Positions 8,467-17,009 of a DNA stretch of 45,283 bases are shown here, one piece after another. The DNA is taken from NCBI GenBank assembly GCA_023392595.1, contig JAEVYU010000058.1:1-45283 (forward strand), written 5' to 3'. The notes beneath the pieces were generated by a model. The model did not search any database, was not told the origin of the DNA, and was given only the letters and a program-made list of their open reading frames with translations. The stretch's first letter is position 1, and every line of letters starts with the position of its first letter. Both the position numbers and the translations under genes were made by a program. The stretch is from Bacillota bacterium. Its GTDB lineage: Bacteria; Bacillota; UBA4882; UBA8346.

Positions 8467-10245
8467 TTGGAACTTCCTTTTATAAAAAACACCGGGAGTT
8501 TACAAACCAAACTCTTTGTTTTTTATTTTACGCTGATGGTTTTGATCGCCGGTCTGATCAGTACCACCTCCTACTATGTTTTTAAAAGGGTCATCACCCA
8601 GGAGATCGGGCATTCCCGGGTGGATGTGCTCCGGCAGATCGGCGAAAGGACCCGGGTTATCAAAAACAGTATCAAGACCATCTCCAACTTATATTACTCT
8701 GATCGGTATATTTCCAATGCGGTTTTTAACAAAATCACAGCAGGCGGCAACGCTCAGCTCTTGTTGAATAATTTGGCGGAGATCGGAACCAAATATCAAA
8801 AAGCGTTTGAAGAAATGAATGTAACTTTTTATGCTGTATTGATTGGCGAAAACGGATTTAAATTTTGTTCGCTACCCAACCAGCAGCCCTATAATTATGG
8901 GAAAATCCCCAAAATGCTTTGGTACCGGAATGTCATCAAAACCAATGGCAAAATTTATTGGGTCAGCAGTTATGATGATTCCGACGATTTGCAGAATAGT
9001 AAATACGTTTTTTCCGCTGCCCGGCTTATCAAAGATAAACATACCGGAGAACGTTTGGGCGTGCTCTTAATCAATATGGAAGAACGAAAGCTCTATGATA
9101 CCTATAAGAATGTTTTAAACGGGAAGAATTCCATTTATATTGTAGATGAAAAAGGAAGTATAGTTTCCCATAGTGACGAGCATATGCTGGGAATCAACTT
9201 TTTTGACATGCAAGTCTTCAAGGAAATATTCCGGCCAAACAATTTTAAGATCTTCAATAAGGGTAATGAGCGGTTTTTATTATCGAATTACTATGACCCG
9301 GAAACTGCTTGGACCATTGTAGAAGAGATACCGGTGGAGGCGCTTTTCGCGCCTTTAGAGAAGGTACGGTATGCGATTTTGGGTATTTTCTGTCTGGGAA
9401 CGCTTTTTTCGCTGGTTTTATCGGTCTCTTTTGCCCGCAAAACCGCTAAACCTTTAAAACAATTCTGCCTATCCATGAAAAAAGTGCGGAATGGCGATCT
9501 GGACGTCATATCCGATATCCAAGGATGGAACGAATTAACGCAGTTAAGTGACGGTTTTAACCAGATGGTAGGAAAGATTAAAGATCTTATTTTAGATGTC
9601 AAGCAGGAGGAACGTCTTAAACGCAAAGCGGAACTTGATTTTTTGCAAGCCCAAATCAATCCGCATTTTTTATATAATACGATACTTTCCATCAAATGTA
9701 TGATTTCCATGGGTAAAAGTACCCAGGCGGAACAAATGATCACCGCTTTTATGGGACTTTTGGAGAAGATTTTTAATAGCAAGGAAGAATTTATTTCCCT
9801 TTTAGAGGAAATTCAATGCTTGCAACAATATGCGTTAATTCAGCAATACCGTTATTCCCATAAATTTGAGATCGTCTATGAAGTGCCGGACAGTATTTTG
9901 GAATATAAAATACCCAAGTTAATCTTGCAACCTTTGGTGGAGAACTCGATATTTCACGGTATCGAGGCCAAGCAGGAAAAGGGTACCATTCAAATTAAGG
10001 CGGAGCGAAAAGAGAATGAAATTATCATCCGGGTGATTGATGATGGTGTGGGTATGGACGCCAAAACCCTGAAGGACATCTGGAACAATCGGGATAATAA
10101 GAAAGATCGACGTTTCAATCGGGTAGGTATCATCAATGTCCGGCAAAGAATCCAAATGAATTTCGGGACCCAATATGGTTTGAAAATATTCAGCCAAGTC
10201 GGGAAAGGAACCGAAATCCGGATTCAGATACCCGTTATCAGCTAA
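8467..10245 (+). CDS. YesM-type sensor histidine kinase
   Basis: A 592-residue membrane sensor starting at TTG 8467 (weak ribosome binding site). Order of domains: TM helix at about 15-37, extracytoplasmic sensor of dCache type at about 38-295, second TM at about 300-322 (ILGIFCLGTLFSLVLSVSF), HAMP at about 323-375, then a His_kinase domain with the phosphoacceptor in INPHFLYNTI (His400), and a C-terminal HATPase with LQPLVENSIFHGIE (N box) and VIDDGVGMD (G1 box). The INPHFLYN signature is diagnostic of the LytS/YesM class. The cognate regulator follows 34 bp downstream. The pair most likely senses a carbohydrate- or sulfate-ester-type ligand outside the cell and controls the sulfatase or the downstream importer; that link is inferred from position. 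Confidence 0.9.
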   Translation: MELPFIKNTGSLQTKLFVFYFTLMVLIAGLISTTSYYVFKRVITQEIGHSRVDVLRQIGERTRVIKNSIKTISNLYYSDRYISNAVFNKITAGGNAQLLLNNLAEIGTKYQKAFEEMNVTFYAVLIGENGFKFCSLPNQQPYNYGKIPKMLWYRNVIKTNGKIYWVSSYDDSDDLQNSKYVFSAARLIKDKHTGERLGVLLINMEERKLYDTYKNVLNGKNSIYIVDEKGSIVSHSDEHMLGINFFDMQVFKEIFRPNNFKIFNKGNERFLLSNYYDPETAWTIVEEIPVEALFAPLEKVRYAILGIFCLGTLFSLVLSVSFARKTAKPLKQFCLSMKKVRNGDLDVISDIQGWNELTQLSDGFNQMVGKIKDLILDVKQEERLKRKAELDFLQAQINPHFLYNTILSIKCMISMGKSTQAEQMITAFMGLLEKIFNSKEEFISLLEEIQCLQQYALIQQYRYSHKFEIVYEVPDSILEYKIPKLILQPLVENSIFHGIEAKQEKGTIQIKAERKENEIIIRVIDDGVGMDAKTLKDIWNNRDNKKDRRFNRVGIINVRQRIQMNFGTQYGLKIFSQVGKGTEIRIQIPVIS

Positions 10246-10279
10246 TCCTTTACTATCACCTAAAGAAAGGGACATAAGG

Positions 10280-11854
10280 ATGTTGAAAATATTGATCGTG
10301 GACGATGAAACTCCGATTCGTGAATGGATTGAGTTTTGCATCCATAAAAATCCTTTAGGGTATGAAGTCGTGGGTTTGGCTGCCAACGGCGAGGAAGCGT
10401 TAAATATTTTTAATGCCACTTTGCCGGATATCGTTTTCGTTGATATCAAAATGCCGATCATGGACGGCATGGAATTGATGAAACAAATCAAGTTTTTAAA
10501 TCCCTCTACGGAAATCATTGTCCTGACTGCCCATAACGATTTTGAATATGCCAGAACCGCTGTAAAGTACGGTGCCTTTGAATATATTTTGAAGACTGAA
10601 ATCAATGATGCCCTGATTCATGAGGTCCTTGATAAAGTAAACCGCAAATTGAGCTCTTCTAAGGCAGAGGGCAACTTATCGGATAGTATCTATTTGAAAA
10701 GGGAGGCGTTTATCCGGCGCCTGATCTTTCAAGCCGGGAATCAATATCTACATGAGCGTGTGATATCTGAAAAAGAGCTGCAGGAACAAAAAATTAATCT
10801 GAAGAATAATTTTTTATTTGCGGTGGCTTTAAAATACGGAACCCACGATCAACCCAACAATAATAGTAACTTCATCATTCCCGAACATCAAAATATTCAA
10901 AATAACTTTGGTTTCGTTTATGACCAAAATATCTTCATTCTGCTGGCCAATGTTTTTGCCCAACCAAGCATAGCGGAACAAGTGAAAACGACATTTGATT
11001 TTGCTTCCAAACTTCATGAAAGCAATGGCTGTACCATTGGGTTAAGCGATGTTCATGATGGCTTAAAATATATCGGGATCGCAGTCGAAGAAGCTGTTTA
11101 CCAGTTGAAACAGGAGTTTTACACTGGAGAAGGCACTATTAATCTTATGAAAGCGCCCAAAGAAAATACTTCGGAATTGGTAAAGAAGTTAACCGCGATG
11201 ACGAATTCGTGGAAGGAAATGATCAAAGAAAATGGAATCGACCAGGCTGAACAGGCCCTGGATCCCATTTTGACCTTTATGAACGACAATCGGATCCGTG
11301 ATATCGAAGCGGTAAAATATGTATCTTTACAAATGGTTGAGTTCGTAGGTGCGGCTCTCGGAATACATCCGGAAACCGGACTGGATTCTTTTCATACCCA
11401 TAAGGCAGAAATCGAAAAGCTCTCTTCTTTTCAGAGCCTGCAAGAATACGTGAAGCAAAAAATCAACGCTGCTGTTAGTGAGCATCAGGTAAAATCCAAT
11501 GAATACTCTCATTCAATTTCCAAAGCGGTGGCTTATATCAACAAATATTATATGCAGCCAGTGAATTTAACCAATATCGCCGCCTATGTCCATTTGAACC
11601 CGGAATACTTTTGCCGGCTTTTTAAAGAGGAAACCGGAAACAATTTCAGTAATTACCTGGCTAGTGTACGGTTGAAGAAGGCAGTGGAACTATTAAAAGG
11701 GAGTGATCTGAAAGTCCGGGAAATTGCCGAAGTGGTCGGTTATCCAAACCTGAGTTATTTTTCGACTCTTTTTAAGAAATATTACGGAGTCAGTCCTTTT
11801 GATTATCGCAATAAACATACGGAGGTTAAAATATCAACCATGGAGACTTTATGA
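10280..11854 (+). CDS. YesN-type response regulator with AraC DNA-binding domain
   Basis: A 524-residue regulator. The receiver domain occupies residues 1-120, with acidic residues Asp8/Asp9, the phosphoacceptor Asp55 (VDIKMPIMDG) and the Lys of YILKTE. A long middle region (about 130-410) with no obvious enzymatic motifs is usual for YesN proteins. The AraC-type double helix-turn-helix is at about 412-512 (AVAYINKYYMQPVNLTNIAA; FCRLFKEETGNNFSNYL; REIAEVVGYPNLSYFSTLFK; KYYGVSPFDYR). AAAGGGA about ten bases before ATG 10280 serves as the ribosome binding site. It is the partner of the YesM-like kinase and is expected to bind upstream of sugar- or importer-type operons, perhaps the one at 12.5 kb. 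Confidence 0.92.
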   Translation: MLKILIVDDETPIREWIEFCIHKNPLGYEVVGLAANGEEALNIFNATLPDIVFVDIKMPIMDGMELMKQIKFLNPSTEIIVLTAHNDFEYARTAVKYGAFEYILKTEINDALIHEVLDKVNRKLSSSKAEGNLSDSIYLKREAFIRRLIFQAGNQYLHERVISEKELQEQKINLKNNFLFAVALKYGTHDQPNNNSNFIIPEHQNIQNNFGFVYDQNIFILLANVFAQPSIAEQVKTTFDFASKLHESNGCTIGLSDVHDGLKYIGIAVEEAVYQLKQEFYTGEGTINLMKAPKENTSELVKKLTAMTNSWKEMIKENGIDQAEQALDPILTFMNDNRIRDIEAVKYVSLQMVEFVGAALGIHPETGLDSFHTHKAEIEKLSSFQSLQEYVKQKINAAVSEHQVKSNEYSHSISKAVAYINKYYMQPVNLTNIAAYVHLNPEYFCRLFKEETGNNFSNYLASVRLKKAVELLKGSDLKVREIAEVVGYPNLSYFSTLFKKYYGVSPFDYRNKHTEVKISTMETL

Positions 11855-11920
11855 AAATATAATTTTGATCTCGTACAGTTAGATCGATAGAAGCCTCGTT
11901 TTAATATAACCTATCTCTTG

Positions 11921-12083
11921 CTCTTCCCCTCAGATGTGGTTTATTATTGCGGTTTCATGTGGAAGAGTAACCCTAGCCGTTGATCCCTAAAAGATTTTTG
12001 GCTGCAGAGGCAGCGGTTACTCTTCCCGCAACGGGAAGAGCCCGTGTCCAAGGACACGCGAGTTGGGTCTACACCCAATTTTT
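11921..12083 (+). promoter_or_regulatory. Leader with four alternating complementary segments and stacked hairpins
   Basis: Four segments repeat in the order a, a', a, a': CTCTTCC (11921-11927), GGAAGAG (11961-11967), CTCTTCC (12020-12026), GGAAGAG (12034-12040). Segments 2 and 3 lie within a perfect 12-bp pair, GGAAGAGTAACC (11961-11972) with GGTTACTCTTCC (12015-12026). Segments 3 and 4 form a perfect 9-bp stem, CTCTTCCCG with CGGGAAGAG (loop CAA). Two more stems follow, CGTGTCC/GGACACG (12043-12058) and TTGGGT/ACCCAA (12063-12078), the last followed by five T. The mutually exclusive pairings look like an attenuator or other switch. I do not recognise a known riboswitch consensus. Confidence 0.5.
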
Positions 12084-12486
12084 GGTATATAGGCAGGCCT
12101 AAATGTATTTTCTAGATAGGCATTTCGTAAAGTACCCTGGACCCCAAATTTCTCTCTGATGCATCCTAATGTATCGAATCATTTATTGTTCCTCCATCAG
12201 CATTCTTGAAAGTCAAAATATCAAAAAATATCTCAAAATAGTGAACGGCATTTCCTCGCGGAAATCCCTGGATGGAATACTCGTCAATTTTAAAAAGAAA
12301 TCCTAAGGATATTGGATGTATTTCGGATACATCTTGAATTAAGATGGGAGTAACCAAATAAGCCGAGAAGATTCATTCGGTGAATATTTTCGCTTATCGG
12401 AAAGGGGGCTTCCCATCAACAACCGTGAAAGTAACGGCACTTTGGCGCCAAGAAAATCATTATCAAAAAGATGAAGGGGTGGGATT
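12084..12486 (+). other. Non-coding leader before the importer operon, with small hairpins
   Basis: No coding frame is credible here. Three short hairpins are visible: ATTTCC/GGAAAT with a TCGC loop (12250-12265), GATGTAT/ATACATC with a TTCGG loop (12315-12333), and ATTCA/TGAAT, also with a TTCGG loop (12371-12385), inside a longer imperfect stem that ends near 12400. UUCG-like loops are typical of stable RNA, so this may be a continuation of the structured leader. The ribosome binding site of the next gene (GAAGGGGTGGG) is at the end. Confidence 0.4.
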
Positions 12487-13515
12487 ATGAAAAAGTCATT
12501 GTATGTCATTTTGATCATTGCATTACTGGGTACATTGTGTACCCAAGGTTTCGCAGCGCCGAAACAAAAACAATTACCTGTGTTGAAAGTGGCCGTGATG
12601 CCGTTTTTATTAAGCCTTCCGGTCAATTATATCGTTGAAAAAGGTTGGGACAAACAAAACGGTTTTAAAATCGAGCCGATCCTTTTTGCTACAGGAGCCC
12701 CAATGAATGAAGCATTGGGAGCAAATCTTTGGGATGTAGCCACCATTGGCGCTGCCGCAGTTACCACATTGTCGGTCTATGATGCCAAACTGATAGCCGA
12801 GACCAGCAATGCCGCAGGCGGATTTGGATTATATGTACGGCCGGGCAGTCCCATCACCAAAGTGAAGGGATTTAATCCTACGTTCCCGACGCTTTTGGGA
12901 GACCCTGAAACCGTAAGAGGGAAAACAATTCTTTTGCCGATTGGGACCATGTCTCAATTGCATGAACTCAAATGGCTCGAAAAAATTGGAGTTAAAGATA
13001 AAGAAGTCAATTCGGTGAATATGGATTATGCCCAGGCCTATCAGGCATTTTTAGCAGGACAAGGCGATATCGTCGCTTTAAATCCCCCATTAAGCTTTGT
13101 AGCTGAAGAAAAGGGTTGGATTAATGCAGGAAGCTTAATCGATTTGAAAATACCTCAATATGACAACGTGGTTGCCAGCAAAAACGCTTATGAAACCAAG
13201 AAAGCTTTACTGACCAAACTTGTTAAACTGATGTATCGAGCCAATGCGGAGTTGAAGCAAAATCAAGATCTAGAAGTTAAAATGCTTTCAGACTGGTATA
13301 AACAAAATGGCCAGAATATTGAAACCAAATTGGTCCGGGCCGAAGTACAGGCTAGACCGTTGTTAACGGCCGAAGATGCCAAAAAGAAACCGCTGGGAGA
13401 TTCGATTAAGACCACAGCGGAGTTCATGGCCAGCATCGGAAAGTTACAAACCGAGAAATTGCCGATTATCGATAAAAATGTAGTTGGTGATATCTTAAAA
13501 GCAGTATTGAAATAA
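12487..13515 (+). CDS. NMT1/SsuA-like ABC transporter substrate-binding protein
   Basis: A 342-residue exported binding protein. The signal peptide is residues 1-23 (MKKSLYVILIIALLGTLCTQ, then GFA-AP). The mature part has the NitT/TauT (NMT1-like) layout: KVAVMPFLLSLPVNYIVEKGW at the N-terminus, then a MNEALGANLWDVATIGAAA segment that lines the ligand cleft, and an exchange at about 110-150. Members of this family bring sulfonates, taurine, nitrate, pyrimidine precursors or aromatic acids to the permease. The ligand cannot be read from sequence; the nearby sulfatase and sulfur genes make a sulfur compound likely. It is first in an operon with two permeases and two ATPases. Confidence 0.85.
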   Translation: MKKSLYVILIIALLGTLCTQGFAAPKQKQLPVLKVAVMPFLLSLPVNYIVEKGWDKQNGFKIEPILFATGAPMNEALGANLWDVATIGAAAVTTLSVYDAKLIAETSNAAGGFGLYVRPGSPITKVKGFNPTFPTLLGDPETVRGKTILLPIGTMSQLHELKWLEKIGVKDKEVNSVNMDYAQAYQAFLAGQGDIVALNPPLSFVAEEKGWINAGSLIDLKIPQYDNVVASKNAYETKKALLTKLVKLMYRANAELKQNQDLEVKMLSDWYKQNGQNIETKLVRAEVQARPLLTAEDAKKKPLGDSIKTTAEFMASIGKLQTEKLPIIDKNVVGDILKAVLK

Positions 13516-13596
13516 GCAATGAAGAAACGTTTCGACGGTGGGGGTGATCGATTCTTGGAAAACCTGCACCGTCGAAATCATAGTGGGGGTTGAAAA

Positions 13597-14370
13597 GTGA
13601 AGCGAGAAATGAAATATAAAATCATTTCGGTAATCTCATTGGTAGCATTCATTTTTATCTGGGAATTGATTACCGATCTATTGAAATTGGTTCCAAGCTT
13701 TATGCTGCCGAGTCCCTATTCGGTACTGATAGCCTTCTGGGCGAAGCTTTACGATCCCAATCCCGATGGCGCCACCCTCCTGCAACATATTATGACCAGT
13801 CTGAAAATCGCCTTGACGGGATACCTGTGCGGCGCCTTGGTGGGAATTCCCCTGGGTATTGTCACGGCTTGGTATAAACGGTTCGACATGTTGTTCAAAC
13901 CGGTCTTCGATTTGATAAGGCCGATTCCCCCCATTGCCTGGATCCCCATTATGATCCTGTGGTTTGGAATCGGTCTGCCGGCCAAGGCGGCCATCATCTT
14001 TGTTTCGGCCTTCATACCCTGTGTGATTAATACTGAAGCCGGGATTAGACAAACCAGTTCCATTCATATTTGGGTTGCCAAAACCTTCGGGGCTTCAAAT
14101 TTATACATTTTGCGAAAAGTAGCCATTCCAACAGCACTTCCTCTCATTTTCACGGGATTGCGGATATCGCTGGGTACGGCTTGGATGACGTTGGTTGCCG
14201 CGGAATTGCTGGCTTCCAACCAAGGGCTTGGTTATATGATCCAGATTACCAGAATGTTGGGAAGAGCCGATATCATCGTAGTCGGGATGCTAACCATCGG
14301 CAGTATTGGCGCATTACTTGCCTATATATTGCGGTTGTTTGAACGCAAGTATGTGAAGGGAGGAAACTAG
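13597..14370 (+). CDS. SsuC/TauC-like ABC permease, first subunit
   Basis: A 257-residue inner-membrane permease starting at GTG 13597 after a GGGGG-type ribosome binding site. About six helices are seen. The cytoplasmic coupling (EAA) loop is EAGIRQTSSIHIWVAKTFGA, with the I-L-R-KVAIPTALP continuation that contacts the ATPase. It is followed one base after its stop by a second, different permease, so the channel is probably a heterodimer. Family: BPD_transp_1, NitT/TauT class. Confidence 0.88.
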   Translation: MKREMKYKIISVISLVAFIFIWELITDLLKLVPSFMLPSPYSVLIAFWAKLYDPNPDGATLLQHIMTSLKIALTGYLCGALVGIPLGIVTAWYKRFDMLFKPVFDLIRPIPPIAWIPIMILWFGIGLPAKAAIIFVSAFIPCVINTEAGIRQTSSIHIWVAKTFGASNLYILRKVAIPTALPLIFTGLRISLGTAWMTLVAAELLASNQGLGYMIQITRMLGRADIIVVGMLTIGSIGALLAYILRLFERKYVKGGN

Positions 14371-14371
14371 C

Positions 14372-15169
14372 TTGCAAGGCATTAAAATCAACGGCTTCAA
14401 TGATGACTGGAAACGTATCTTCTGGGCGATTGTTGCTTTTGCATCCATCATTATCCTGTGGCAGGCCGTCGTCACTTTCACATTTGCCAAAGCGACGATT
14501 CCGGGCCCTTATAAAGTGTTCAGTGAATTTTTCAAATCATTCTATCACCCGATTGGCAGTTATACTATTTTGGGGCACATCGGTTGGAGTTTGTACCGGG
14601 TGCTGGTGGGTTTCGGGATCGCCGCTGTTCTTGGCATTATCACCGGATTATCCATGGGCTGGTCCAAACTGGCCCGAGCCGTCATCAGCCCGATATTTGA
14701 ATGGCTGAGACCCATACCCGCCCTGGCTTGGATTCCCCTGGCCATCTTATGGTTTGGCATCGGCGAGTCCACCAAATATTTCATTATTTTTGTAGGCGCT
14801 TTCACTCAAGTTACCTTAAACGCGTATGCAGGAGCTATCCAGGTTGACCCGGTTCTGATCGGCGCTGCCAGAATGCTGGGCGCCAGGGAAAGCCAAGTGT
14901 TTACCAGAATCGTCCTGCCTTCCTCGGTCCCGCAAATATTCGCCGGTCTGCAACTGGGACTCTCCACCAGCTGGATGGCAGTGCTGGCCGCGGAAATGGT
15001 GCGTTCTTCGGAAGGAGCCGGCTGGATCATCGTGATGGGCCAGAATACCGGGAACACGACTCAAATTATTGTGGGAATCATTTCCATCGGGTTGATCGGT
15101 TTGCTTTTGGCAACGATTATGAGAGGAGTTGAAGGAAAATTATGCTCCTGGAACGTCAGAGGGATATAG
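14372..15169 (+). CDS. SsuC/TauC-like ABC permease, second subunit
   Basis: A 265-residue permease that starts at TTG 14372, seven bases after GGGAGG, and overlaps the following ATPase gene by 28 bp. It has six hydrophobic segments and the coupling loop AGAIQVDPVLIGAARMLGAR, then ESQVFTRIVLPSSVPQIF. It is clearly homologous to, but distinct from, the permease encoded just upstream. Two permeases plus two ATPases in one operon indicate an importer in which both halves are different. Confidence 0.88.
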   Translation: MQGIKINGFNDDWKRIFWAIVAFASIIILWQAVVTFTFAKATIPGPYKVFSEFFKSFYHPIGSYTILGHIGWSLYRVLVGFGIAAVLGIITGLSMGWSKLARAVISPIFEWLRPIPALAWIPLAILWFGIGESTKYFIIFVGAFTQVTLNAYAGAIQVDPVLIGAARMLGARESQVFTRIVLPSSVPQIFAGLQLGLSTSWMAVLAAEMVRSSEGAGWIIVMGQNTGNTTQIIVGIISIGLIGLLLATIMRGVEGKLCSWNVRGI

Positions 15170-15942
15170 AAGGTTCGGAAGGGGAAGGGAAAAAGACCAT
15201 TATCCGTTGTGACAATATCGCCAAAGAATTTGACACGGACGGCAACAAATTTCAAGTCATTCAAAATGTAAAGCTGGAAGTGATGGAAAACGAGTTTGTG
15301 GTCTTGTTCGGGCCTGGGCAATGCGGTAAAACAACCTTGATCAATATTTTAGCCGGACTAGAAAAGCCCACTTCCGGTAAGGTTTTTGTCAACGGCCAGG
15401 AGGTTGAAGGACCCAGTGCGGAACGGGGCGTGGTTTATCAAAAGACCGCTTTGTTTCCCTGGTTGACGGTAATGCAGAATGTGGAGTTCGGGCCGAGTGT
15501 CCGGGGAATGAAAAAAAAGCAACGGCGGGAAAGAGCCGATTATTTCATCAATCTGGTCGGCTTGAAAGGCTTTGAAAATCATTATCCGGTTAAACTCTCG
15601 GGAGGTATGAAACAACGAGTAGGAATCGCCCGGGCTTATTGCAATGATCCTTTGGTGATGTTGATGGATGAGCCTTTTGGTCATCTGGACGCTCAAACCC
15701 GTTATATGATGGAAGAGGAACTGGAGAAAATCTGGGAACGGGAGCGGCGGACGGTCGTTTTTGTGACCAATAATATTGAGGAAGCATTATACCTGGCCGA
15801 TAGAATTGTCATGCTGACCAATTGCCCCTCCAGCATCAAAACGGAATATAAAATTAATTTACCCAGGCCCCGCAGTTATGTCGATCCGGAATTCTTACGG
15901 CTCAGGCAAGAAATAACCGCAGCGATGGATAAATCACTTTGA
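15142..15942 (+). CDS. SsuB/TauB-like ABC ATPase with His-switch replaced by Asn
   Basis: A 266-residue nucleotide-binding subunit. Visible motifs: Walker A GPGQCGKTT (56-64; unusual, normally GPSGCGKTT), Q-loop VYQKT, signature LSGGM (152-156, canonical type), Walker B VMLMDEP, D-loop HLDA. The H-switch reads VTNNIEEA: Asn210 stands where nearly all family members have the catalytic His (VTHDIEEA). Loss of this His generally cripples ATP hydrolysis at the site formed by this subunit's own Walker motifs. The partner ATPase 22 bp downstream has a defective signature, so both lesions fall in the same composite site. The start ATG 15142 overlaps the permease gene, with GAAGGA before it. Confidence 0.9.
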   Translation: MLLERQRDIEGSEGEGKKTIIRCDNIAKEFDTDGNKFQVIQNVKLEVMENEFVVLFGPGQCGKTTLINILAGLEKPTSGKVFVNGQEVEGPSAERGVVYQKTALFPWLTVMQNVEFGPSVRGMKKKQRRERADYFINLVGLKGFENHYPVKLSGGMKQRVGIARAYCNDPLVMLMDEPFGHLDAQTRYMMEEELEKIWERERRTVVFVTNNIEEALYLADRIVMLTNCPSSIKTEYKINLPRPRSYVDPEFLRLRQEITAAMDKSL

Positions 15943-15963
15943 TGGAGCAGGAGGTAGAAAAAC

Positions 15964-16719
15964 ATGGTCATGCAAGATAACGCGCGCGTGAAGGTAAAAG
16001 TCAGCAATATGACAAAGTGCTTCGGCGATTTATGCGTATTGGATAATATTTCTTTTGACGTGAGGGAAGGAGAGTTTCTCTGTATCGTCGGCCCCACCGG
16101 GTGCGGCAAAACCACTTTTCTCAACAGCTTAACCAAACTTTACGAGGTTACCTCCGGCCAGATCCTAGTTAATGGTGAGCCGGTCGATTTGAAAAAACAC
16201 AATATCGCCTACATCTTTCAGGAATATTCAACCATGCCCTGGCTCAAGGTGGAGGAGAATGTCCGCTTCGGCCTTGATATTAAAGGTTTGCCGGAAAAAG
16301 AGATCCAGGAGCGGGTGGATGAGGTTATCGATATGGTCGGGCTTGGCCCTTTCCGGAGCTACTACCCGAAACAGCTTTCAGCCAGTATGCTGCAGCGAGT
16401 TGTGATTGCCCGGGCCTTTGCCGTTCAGCCGGAACTGCTATTGATGGATGAACCATACGGCCAGTTGGATCTGGACTTACGCTTCAAGTTAGAGGATGAA
16501 TTGCTTCGCCTTTGGGAGAAAACCAAAACCACGGTGATATTTATCACCCATAATATTGAAGAAGCCGTATACCTGGGACAACGGATCCTGGTGCTTTCCA
16601 ATAAACCGACCAAGATTAAAGAGGAGATCAACAATAGCCTGCCGATGCCCCGCAATATCGCCAATCCGGCTTTTATCGATCTCCGGAATAGAGTAACGGA
16701 TCTGATCAAGTGGTGGTAG
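15964..16719 (+). CDS. SsuB/TauB-like ABC ATPase with degenerate signature motif
   Basis: A 251-residue ATPase after a strong ribosome binding site (CAGGAGG). Walker A is canonical (GPTGCGKTT), Walker B is LLLMDEP, and the H-switch His196 is intact (ITHNIEEA). The signature motif is abnormal: LSASM (138-142) in place of LSGGQ, so both glycines that hold the ATP gamma-phosphate of the partner subunit are lost. Together with the H-to-N change in the preceding ATPase this predicts an asymmetric heterodimer: one consensus site (Walker/H of this subunit with LSGGM of the other) and one degenerate site. It ends the operon. Confidence 0.9.
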   Translation: MVMQDNARVKVKVSNMTKCFGDLCVLDNISFDVREGEFLCIVGPTGCGKTTFLNSLTKLYEVTSGQILVNGEPVDLKKHNIAYIFQEYSTMPWLKVEENVRFGLDIKGLPEKEIQERVDEVIDMVGLGPFRSYYPKQLSASMLQRVVIARAFAVQPELLLMDEPYGQLDLDLRFKLEDELLRLWEKTKTTVIFITHNIEEAVYLGQRILVLSNKPTKIKEEINNSLPMPRNIANPAFIDLRNRVTDLIKWW

Positions 16720-16905
16720 ATACTTTAGTTTGTTGTTTTTTATGAGGATATCGACAGGTAAAACCATTCCCCATAAACGCATTTGGGATCGGCTTTTTCA
16801 AAAATGAATGCTTCCTTAGTTTGTATCAATCAGGACTCTTTGGTGAGTCTTCATTGATCTCTTCCCCATAGCTTACAAGGATATAGACGCCAACTGAAAA
16901 AAGAA

Positions 16906-16965
16906 TTGACAATCATTGATTACAAGTATAATATTTATTTTGAATTACAATTGTAATCAATGATT
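16906..16965 (+). promoter_or_regulatory. Promoter with BlaI/CopY-like operator and 15-bp inverted repeat
   Basis: TTGACA (16906-16911) and TATAAT (16927-16932) form a promoter with a short 15-bp spacer. A perfect 15-bp inverted repeat spans it: AATCATTGATTACAA (16911-16925) and TTGTAATCAATGATT (16951-16965). Just downstream of the -10 lies the palindrome TTACAATTGTAA (16945-16956), which contains TACA-AT-TGTA, the TACA-N2-TGTA core known for BlaI/MecI/CopY repressors. The site would overlap the transcription start. The metallo-beta-lactamase gene follows. No blaI or blaR gene is in the window. Confidence 0.6.
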
Positions 16966-17009
16966 CTCTTTCTCTTTGGGCCCAAAGGGGAAGCAAAAGG
17001 AGTACCAAA

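Noticed and set aside
9919..10605. Long minus-strand open frame (228 residues)
   Set aside because: It lies across the histidine kinase and response regulator genes, whose domains are unambiguous on the + strand; it is a shadow frame.
12020..12083. Known riboswitch (SAM, T-box, TPP) before the importer
   Set aside because: None of the conserved core sequences of these classes is present. The region is therefore reported only as an unclassified structured leader.
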